Made by a program: the position numbers and the translations under genes. Below, piece after piece: positions 55,450-61,567 of a stretch of 64,000 nucleotides of DNA. The first letter of the stretch is position 1. The number at the start of each line of letters is the position of its first letter. The stretch is taken from the NCBI RefSeq assembly GCF_918814575.1, contig NZ_CAKKNS010000002.1, positions 152,394 through 216,393 of the forward strand, in the 5' to 3' direction. The notes below the pieces were generated by a model. It made no database searches, had not been told where the DNA came from, and worked only from the letters and a program-made list of their open reading frames with translations. Origin of the DNA: Periweissella fabaria. GTDB lineage: Bacteria > Bacillota > Bacilli > Lactobacillales > Lactobacillaceae.

Positions 55450-56520
55450 ATGAAAACCTATCTTAAATCTATTTTAGCGACGCTGTTTGTTGGAGTCACA
55501 TTAATTAGTACACCATTTTTAGGGGCCAAAGCGGCTAACGTTAATAATTTCTATGTCGAACCACAAATTCCCGCTAATCAATTAGAAAGTGCTAAAAATC
55601 AACAGCATTTTGAACTAAATATTAGTAAAGGCCTTGGTCAAACAATCAAAGTTAAAGTCGTTAACGGTGAGGACCACCCGATTAAAGTCCAACAACGAAT
55701 CAACAATGCCACAACGTCTGATAACGGGGAAATTGTGTATGATGTCCGGAAGTCAGACTTTAAAAACGATGCCACATTGCAGTATCCATTATCAACCTTA
55801 GTTAAGTTAACTTCTCCAGAGGTTTTAGAGATTGCGCCACATAGTTCCGTTGAAGCAACCGCTGAACTTGCTGGGAATGTGAATGCTGATTTTGCCGGTG
55901 TTATTTTAGGTGGTTGGAATTTCTTAAAATTAGCCGATGAGACCCAACCTGATAAAAAGCAACTTAACAAAGTTTCAATTACAAGCTTGTATGCTTATAA
56001 TGTACAGATTATGTTAGCTAAGGATCGGTATGTACAACCAATTCTTAAATTACCCAAGATTAAAGTTGGGGCACATAACTATACGCACGCTGTTTTAGCT
56101 AATCTGCAAAATGCTTCAGCAACGATTATGGGCGGCTTAGATATTGATGCCCAAGTCTCAAAGGCTAATAGTAAGAAAGTTATTATTGAGCAAAAACAAG
56201 CCGGGGTAAGTATTGCCCCTAATACCAACTTTAATTATGCGATTCCGTATAAGAATTTGAATCCAGGGAAATACCATTTACACTTGCATGCGCAAAGTGG
56301 TCAATTCAAGTGGGATTTTGACCAAGACTTTGTCGTTACGGCAAGTGATGTTAGGCATGCTGATAAAGCTGCATTATATGACGCAAAACCCGGCCTTGCT
56401 TGGTGGATTATTGCGTTAATTATTGCCTTAATTATCATTATTTTAGCCTTAATTATTTTCATTATCTTGCTCTTACGTAGAAAAAAAGACGATGAAACTG
56501 ACGAAACCGAAGCTGTATAA
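55450..56520 (+). CDS. DUF916/DUF3324 protein (WxL-interacting protein)
   Basis: 356 residues. Signal peptide (about 1-28, ending GAKAA), two beta-rich domains (DUF916 about 30-165 with NNFYVEPQIPANQ and FAGVILGGWNFL; DUF3324 about 170-300), and a C-terminal span (about 317-342) followed by a charged cytoplasmic tail RRKKDDETDETEAV. Such proteins bind WxL proteins and peptidoglycan at the surface. It follows the two WxL-type genes in the usual order. Confidence 0.87.
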   Translation: MKTYLKSILATLFVGVTLISTPFLGAKAANVNNFYVEPQIPANQLESAKNQQHFELNISKGLGQTIKVKVVNGEDHPIKVQQRINNATTSDNGEIVYDVRKSDFKNDATLQYPLSTLVKLTSPEVLEIAPHSSVEATAELAGNVNADFAGVILGGWNFLKLADETQPDKKQLNKVSITSLYAYNVQIMLAKDRYVQPILKLPKIKVGAHNYTHAVLANLQNASATIMGGLDIDAQVSKANSKKVIIEQKQAGVSIAPNTNFNYAIPYKNLNPGKYHLHLHAQSGQFKWDFDQDFVVTASDVRHADKAALYDAKPGLAWWIIALIIALIIIILALIIFIILLLRRKKDDETDETEAV

Positions 56521-56527
56521 AGTAACA

Positions 56528-56565
56528 AGATAGCCTACCTTATTAAAGGAAGGCTATTTTTTTCG
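56528..56565 (+). terminator. Terminator after the DUF916 gene
   Basis: ATAGCCT...AGGCTAT stem with an inner CCTT/AAGG pair and a T8 tail. Confidence 0.8.
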
Positions 56566-56642
56566 TCGTTATACCGATGATAACTTTTTGACATTAAGCC
56601 TTTAAAAGCGTAACAATAATTGATTATTTAGAGGGGGATGTT

Positions 56643-56768
56643 ATGCATAAAATAGTTATTCTAGGAGCTAATGGGAATATTGCCCGCTTCGTTAGTGCCG
56701 CCTTAGCTGATCTAGGGGAATTTGAAGTTATCAAAACTAGTCGGCATGCGCAAAGCCTGCTTTTGTGA
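56643..56768 (+). pseudogene. Truncated NAD(P)-binding (NmrA/SDR-like) gene relic
   Basis: GAGGGGGATGTT lies before ATG, and a 41-codon frame encodes the start of a Rossmann domain (HKIVILGANGNIARFVSAAL, nucleotide-binding GANGNIA) that ends abruptly in QSLLL and TGA. Full-length relatives are about 210 residues, so most of the gene is missing. No continuation of the domain was seen in the following 140 bases. Confidence 0.65.
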
Positions 56769-56866
56769 ACATAAAAATCCTCCAGATATTCGAAGTTATA
56801 TAGTTTAGCATATCAATTTAAATTTATAGCTTTGATAATTTTATTGTTATTTTATTTTAGGATAAT

Positions 56867-56905
56867 AAAAAAGCGGCCTTACTAAGTCAAGTTTAGTAAC
56901 ACCGC
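56867..56905 (-). terminator. Terminator of the FUSC gene
   Basis: On the minus strand GCGGTGTTACTAAA and TTAGTAAGGCCGC pair around CTTGAC and are followed by TTTTTTATT. Confidence 0.78.
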
Positions 56906-56913
56906 TCGTATTA

Positions 56914-57915
56914 TTAGTTGATTTCGTAGTCTTTAAAATCAAATGTTTTTTGTTTCTTCATTAGATGATCGAAGTAAATAATTCCCAGTAAACCAATTGT
57001 CGTCCCAACAACGATGGCTAATAGCCGAAATTCAATCAATGAATTACTAATATGTGGGAGAGCTAATTTAAATAGAATCAACGCAATCGGAGTGGTAAAG
57101 AAATTCCCAATCATGTAGTTACGGTTAATTGTTAAGCAAATAACCCCTAGTAAAAGAATGGCAATAATTGCCAGAATAATCGGGTTTCCGACTACTTCAT
57201 AGACCACCCAAGCGAACAAACAACCAACAATGGCAGCAATCACGTAGTCAAATTGTCGTTTCCGGGCATGGACAAAATTTTCACCTTGGAGAACTGAAAT
57301 GGCCCCAACTAAGAACCAATAGTAATTAGGCAAGTGCAAACTATAACCGATAAAGTAGGCAATAAAGGCAAAAATGGCATAAACTAAACTTTTAACGGCA
57401 ATTTGTAAGTTATCAGATTCAAAAGTTAAATTAAGCTGCATACTTAATGGTTGTCCCATTAATTTGGGTTCAATAATACTAAATAGAAATGAAAGCAGTG
57501 TCCCAATAATCGCATATATGGCTAACATAAGAGTGAAATGTAATGGAAAACGGTTCAAACTAGCAATCATCCCGTTAATCATCATTAAGAAAAAGGCCCC
57601 GGGTCCAATGAATTTACCACTCGTGAGCGTGTATTGAATTAGATAAGCTAATAGGCCAATCCAGAGGACACTGATCCAAGGAACACTTGAGCTAAGGGCA
57701 CTGATTGGGAAACTAACAATTGAAATTCCAGTTACCAATACCATTTGTGTGAAGGTCCGTTCACGATTGACGGGTACATAATACATAAAGATGAGCGACC
57801 CAAAGGCTCCCATGACACCTAACCAATAATTGTGAATGGTCATCCCAATAATTAAAGGAATGGCAATATTAAGCATGCCAAATCCGGCGTGAGCTAAACT
57901 TGCTTTTGAAAACAT
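56914..57915 (-). CDS. FUSC-family (aromatic acid exporter-like) membrane protein
   Basis: 333 residues with about ten spans in two similar halves (IPLIIGMTIHNYWLGVMGAFGSL and FIGYSLHLPNYYWFLVGAISVLQG; cited as NYWLGVMGAFGSL and NYYWFLVGAISVL), the internal duplication expected for FUSC proteins. Family members are linked to fusaric acid or aromatic carboxylate efflux. GGAGGAG precedes ATG on the minus strand. It is a single gene; substrate unknown. Confidence 0.75.
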   Translation of the reverse strand: MFSKASLAHAGFGMLNIAIPLIIGMTIHNYWLGVMGAFGSLIFMYYVPVNRERTFTQMVLVTGISIVSFPISALSSSVPWISVLWIGLLAYLIQYTLTSGKFIGPGAFFLMMINGMIASLNRFPLHFTLMLAIYAIIGTLLSFLFSIIEPKLMGQPLSMQLNLTFESDNLQIAVKSLVYAIFAFIAYFIGYSLHLPNYYWFLVGAISVLQGENFVHARKRQFDYVIAAIVGCLFAWVVYEVVGNPIILAIIAILLLGVICLTINRNYMIGNFFTTPIALILFKLALPHISNSLIEFRLLAIVVGTTIGLLGIIYFDHLMKKQKTFDFKDYEIN

Positions 57916-58034
57916 AAATCTCCTCCGAAAAAATCAAATTTTAACATCCTAACATATTTTGACGGGTTGATGCAAGCCTATCAAAACGATAATGGCTATT
58001 TGCTATAAAAATACCAGTTTCTTAAGTAAAACGC

Positions 58035-58067
58035 AAAAAAACCAATGCCGTTCAGCACTGGTTTTTT
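58035..58067. terminator. Terminator of the sugar porter gene
   Basis: AAAAAACCA-TGC pairs with GCA-TGGTTTTTT with a one-base bulge on each arm; lies beyond the minus-strand stop. Confidence 0.8.
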
Positions 58068-58075
58068 CAGATATA

Positions 58076-59428
58076 TTAGTTATTGTGACGCATTTCAAGT
58101 TCGATTTCTTCCAATGATTTACCACGTGTTTCAGGAACAAGGTACTTAACGAAGAAGATTGAGATGAAGGCGAAGATACCAAAGACTCCAAATGGGCCCC
58201 CCACGTTGTTGTGGAATACGGCAAGCAATACCAAGAAGAATTGAGAAACGATGAAGTTACCAATCCAGTTAGCAGCAGAACCAATTGATGAACCAACTCC
58301 ACGAACTGAAAGTGGGAAGATTTCACCGATAAGTAACCAAGCAATTGGACCCCATGAAATGGCGAAACCAAAGATATAAGTAGCAATAAGAAGCATTGTA
58401 GGAATAGCAGCAGTTTTAACATCAACTGTGTAGTTAAGGATTGCTAAAACAGCAAGTGAAATTGTCATAACGATTGAACCAAAAGTAAGTAAAGCTTTAC
58501 GGTTGTATGAATCCATAATCATTGTTGCAAGAATTGTAACGACGAAGTTAACAATCCCGATACCAATTGAGATCCAGATGGCATTTGAAGCATCAAAGCC
58601 AAATCCTTTAATAAATACTTGTGGTAAGAAGTAAATAACTGAGTTAATACCAACTAATTGTTGTAAGAACATGATACCAACGGCAACGATAACGGCAGGA
58701 CGAGCAAAAGTGAAAAGTTCTTTTAAGCCACCTTTTGGTTGGTTTAACACTTCACGCATTTCAGCTAATTCAGCATTAACATCTTCACCATGTTTAGCAC
58801 GAAGGTGTGTAAGAACTGCTTTAGCTTCAGCTTCTTTACCGTGAGCCATTAAGAAACGTGGTGATTCAGGTAATAATAAACCACCGATGAACAAGGCAAG
58901 GGCTGGAATCAAGGCTGATCCAAGCATCCAACGCCAGTCAGTAATACCAAGCAAGTTACGACCAAGGAAACCAAGGTTAGAAACATAAGCAAGTAAAATT
59001 CCTAAAGTAATCATTAATTGGAATAAAGTTCCAAGTGAACCACGGAATTTAGCAGGTGCAAGTTCAGCAAGGTAAGCAGGTGTCAAAGCTGAAGCAGCTC
59101 CCACAGCCAAACCAAGGATAATCCGAGCAAAGACCATCATTGCAAAACCGTTTGCAGCAGCAGTCAAAATTGAACCAGCTACGAAGAACAAAGCAGCGGT
59201 GATAAGAAGTTTTTTACGACCAAACTTATCAGCCAAACCACCAATTGATAATGCCCCAGCAGTAGAACCAATCAACACTGATGAAGTGATGAAACCAGTT
59301 TCAGCAACTGATAAGTGGAAGGTGTTTTCAATAAGTGGTGAAGCACCAGAAATAATACCTGTATCAAAACCGAATAATAGACCACCAAGGGCCCCAAAAA
59401 TAAAAATAAACATAACGTTAATCTTCAT
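58076..59428 (-). CDS. MFS sugar porter (sugar:H+ symporter)
   Basis: 450 residues, 12 spans. Sugar-porter signatures: GGLLFGFDTGIISGA in span 1, LADKFGRKKLL between spans 2-3, PESPRFLMAHGKEAEA in the central loop, QQLVGINSVIYF in span 7 and PETRGKSLEEIE after span 12. Relatives take up xylose, arabinose, galactose or glucose with protons. A cre-like site lies upstream. The gene uses a strongly biased, GC-richer codon set than its neighbours, suggesting high expression. Confidence 0.88.
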   Translation of the reverse strand: MKINVMFIFIFGALGGLLFGFDTGIISGASPLIENTFHLSVAETGFITSSVLIGSTAGALSIGGLADKFGRKKLLITAALFFVAGSILTAAANGFAMMVFARIILGLAVGAASALTPAYLAELAPAKFRGSLGTLFQLMITLGILLAYVSNLGFLGRNLLGITDWRWMLGSALIPALALFIGGLLLPESPRFLMAHGKEAEAKAVLTHLRAKHGEDVNAELAEMREVLNQPKGGLKELFTFARPAVIVAVGIMFLQQLVGINSVIYFLPQVFIKGFGFDASNAIWISIGIGIVNFVVTILATMIMDSYNRKALLTFGSIVMTISLAVLAILNYTVDVKTAAIPTMLLIATYIFGFAISWGPIAWLLIGEIFPLSVRGVGSSIGSAANWIGNFIVSQFFLVLLAVFHNNVGGPFGVFGIFAFISIFFVKYLVPETRGKSLEEIELEMRHNN

Positions 59429-59487
59429 AATAATATAGTCTCACAATCTATAATCTAAAATATTTATCTGTATTTCGAAATTGTTTT

Positions 59488-59501
59488 TGTAAACGCTTTC
59501 T
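59488..59501 (-). promoter_or_regulatory. cre-like site upstream of the sugar porter
   Basis: TGTAAACGCTTTCT (plus strand) matches the cre consensus except the last base. It overlaps a TTTACA -35-like element for the minus-strand gene, about 60 bp before its start codon. Confidence 0.6.
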
Positions 59502-59953
59502 TTCAACGCTATTTATCATAGCAAGGTTAAATTAATTGTGCAATAGCCTTATTTAGTGTATATGAAAGCCTTTTCAGAAAAAATGCCCAAGTCAGTAGTT
59601 ATTGGCATATACAATTTTAAATAAAAAATTTTGTAAAATTGGAAAATCTTTTAATTCACTGCAAAAATAATGATAGTTTCATACGAAATTTGTATTGTAG
59701 TTTATTGTAAAATATCATTTTGCTTATTTTGACCACAATCTGTGGCTGAGGCAAATAATAGCTGGAACTAAGTTAATAATTTAACTAAAGTTATTACGTT
59801 CACAATATTTATTTACGAATAATCTAAATAATAGGTGGAAAATGTTGATTTTGAAAATCAATGAGTTATACTTATTGTGAAATACAGAACAAACATTTAA
59901 AGTAAAGAAATTAAAAAATGTATTAGTTACTTATAATTTAAAGAGGTGGGGCC
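59502..59953 (+). other. AT-rich intergenic region with palindromic promoter of the XRE gene
   Basis: No gene is seen. The notable element is TTGATTTTGAAAATCAA (59845-59861), a perfect palindrome with a one-base centre. Its left arm supplies a -35 (TTGATT, 59845-59850) that is 16 bp from TATACT (59867-59872). This would place an operator directly on the promoter of the XRE regulator gene. A small CCACA/TGTGG hairpin occurs near 59730. Confidence 0.5.
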
Positions 59954-60262
59954 ATGTTAGCCAATATTGATGTTAATTTAAAAAATCTGCGCATTTCAAA
60001 GCACTTATCACAGCGGCAGTTAGCCGAAATGCTAGCAATCAATCCGTCGGCAATTTCGGCTTGGGAATCAGGTCGGAATTTACCTAAGTATGATCACATT
60101 GAAAAATTAGCAGCAATTTATGAAATCGATGTAAACCGGTTATTTGGGGATGATGTGATTCAAATTGGTGATATTTGTTCTCTATATAAGGAGTTAAGTG
60201 TGATTAACAAGGAAAAATTGTTTATTTTTGCCCAAAAATTATTAGCTAGTGAAGCAGAATAG
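59954..60262 (+). CDS. XRE-family transcriptional regulator
   Basis: 102 residues. An N-terminal helix-turn-helix (LRISKHLSQRQLAEMLAINPSAISAWESGRNLP, cited as SQRQLAEMLAINPSAISAWE) is followed by a short C-terminal helical part (about 70-102). AGAGGTGG precedes ATG. It lies 83 bp before a DUF916 gene, and inverted repeats flank the space between them, so it may regulate surface genes. It is not paired with a toxin-like ORF. Confidence 0.82.
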   Translation: MLANIDVNLKNLRISKHLSQRQLAEMLAINPSAISAWESGRNLPKYDHIEKLAAIYEIDVNRLFGDDVIQIGDICSLYKELSVINKEKLFIFAQKLLASEAE

Positions 60263-60280
60263 TTGAATATAATTAAATAA

Positions 60281-60337
60281 CACTAACAAAAATTAATGAA
60301 TAATTATATAATATATTTATTAAAATTAATGTTAGTG
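60281..60337. repeat. Inverted repeat flanking the promoter of the second DUF916 gene
   Basis: CACTAACA (60281-60288) and TGTTAGTG (60330-60337) are perfect inverted repeats 41 bp apart, enclosing an AT-rich stretch with TATAAT (60305-60313 region). They resemble paired operator half-sites around a promoter; the XRE protein encoded next door is a candidate binder. Confidence 0.45.
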
Positions 60338-60345
60338 AGTGCAAT

Positions 60346-61371
60346 ATGTTAAAACCAAAATTAATTATTTTTAGTATTATATGTGGTCTTTTTTGGCCAC
60401 TGACGATTCATGCTGCCAATGATCAGGCGCCTAGTTATGCTATAAATCCACAATTTACGGCGACACAAGTTAGTGGTCAAACGGGTTATTTTGACATCAA
60501 GGTTGTCCCAGGTAAGCCTCAGACAATCTCGACAATTATTAGTAATTCCGGTAATCGGCCAATCTATGTCCGCCATAAATTCAATAGCGCTTATACTACC
60601 GACAGCGGTCTGGGCTATGTACCTACTAACAAGCCGATTAAACCAGATCCTAGTATGCGCTATCCGTTGACCAAAGTAGCGACCGTTGATGGTGATGATG
60701 TGGTGTTTATTCCTGCGCACCAATCCAAAACTGTCACGGCCCAAATTGATGCTGCCAAAATTGCTAAGGATTTTCACGGGATTATTTTAGGCGGATGGTA
60801 TTTTGAAAATATTGATAAAAAGCCTAATGCTGCGGCCAATAGTAATAAAGACAATAGCGTTGGTGTCAACTTTACATACTCGTATTTAACGGGCGTTGTT
60901 TTAGAAGTTGGTGAACCAGTTAAACCCAAATTAGCACTTGGTGAGTTGATTTACGATGGTAAGGCAAAACAACCAGCGTTGAGTGTGAAGCTGATTAATT
61001 CAGAAGCGGCCATCTTACGGCATGCTAAGGTGACAGTGAGTGTGACAAAAAATCAGCAACCAGTTACTAAACATACGTATACGGATATCACATTGGCGCC
61101 AAATTCAAATGTTGAGTATCCGTTAAATGGGTTAAAAACGTTAACTCCTGGAAAATACATTGTCACCATAGTTGGTGAAAATGGACATCAAAAAGTAACG
61201 AGCCACCAAATGGTTACATTGACACAACAAGCTGAATCTAAGCCTTTACATGCAACAATCAAGCCATTAACTGAAACTAAGCCTAATTATCTTGAGTGGG
61301 GAATTGCAATCGGAATTTTATTAGGAACGATTGGTATCGGTAGTTACATCTTTTGGTATCGAAAAAAATGA
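60346..61371 (+). CDS. DUF916/DUF3324 protein (second WxL-interacting protein)
   Basis: 341 residues. Signal peptide (about 1-23, ending TIHAAND), DUF916 domain with YAINPQFTATQVSGQTGYFD (cited as INPQFTATQ) and FHGIILGGWYFEN, DUF3324 domain (about 170-300), one C-terminal span (EWGIAIGILLGTIGIGSYIFW) and a short basic tail YRKK. The ribosome-binding site is poor (GTGAG). Unlike the copy at 55450-56520 it has no WxL gene beside it, so its partner must be encoded elsewhere, possibly at 53225. Confidence 0.85.
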   Translation: MLKPKLIIFSIICGLFWPLTIHAANDQAPSYAINPQFTATQVSGQTGYFDIKVVPGKPQTISTIISNSGNRPIYVRHKFNSAYTTDSGLGYVPTNKPIKPDPSMRYPLTKVATVDGDDVVFIPAHQSKTVTAQIDAAKIAKDFHGIILGGWYFENIDKKPNAAANSNKDNSVGVNFTYSYLTGVVLEVGEPVKPKLALGELIYDGKAKQPALSVKLINSEAAILRHAKVTVSVTKNQQPVTKHTYTDITLAPNSNVEYPLNGLKTLTPGKYIVTIVGENGHQKVTSHQMVTLTQQAESKPLHATIKPLTETKPNYLEWGIAIGILLGTIGIGSYIFWYRKK

Positions 61372-61411
61372 AAAAGTACCGTGTATTTGAAAAAATCACG
61401 GTACTTTTTTA
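61371..61411 (+). terminator. Terminator after the second DUF916 gene
   Basis: AAAAAGTACCGTG (61371-61383) and CACGGTACTTTTT (61397-61409) form a 13-bp stem with a T tail; it starts in the stop codon. Confidence 0.88.
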
Positions 61412-61567
61412 ATTTATACTAAATTGTTAATCAAATATTAGTGATTTAAGCAAATTTGTAAAGGGATTGAAATAATTATTGAGCCCAAATTTTAGTAAAA
61501 TTAAAGAATACTATCTATATTTTAAAATAAAATAAGAAAACTAACAGTATAAAGGGTGGAAGAAGAT

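Noticed and set aside
58003..58425. Minus-strand 140-aa hydrophobic ORF in another frame of the sugar porter
   Set aside because: Frame-shifted shadow of the porter's C-terminal part; the porter frame has all family motifs.
60361..60777. Minus-strand 138-aa ORF opposite the second DUF916 gene
   Set aside because: Antisense shadow; no ribosome-binding site and no recognisable domain.
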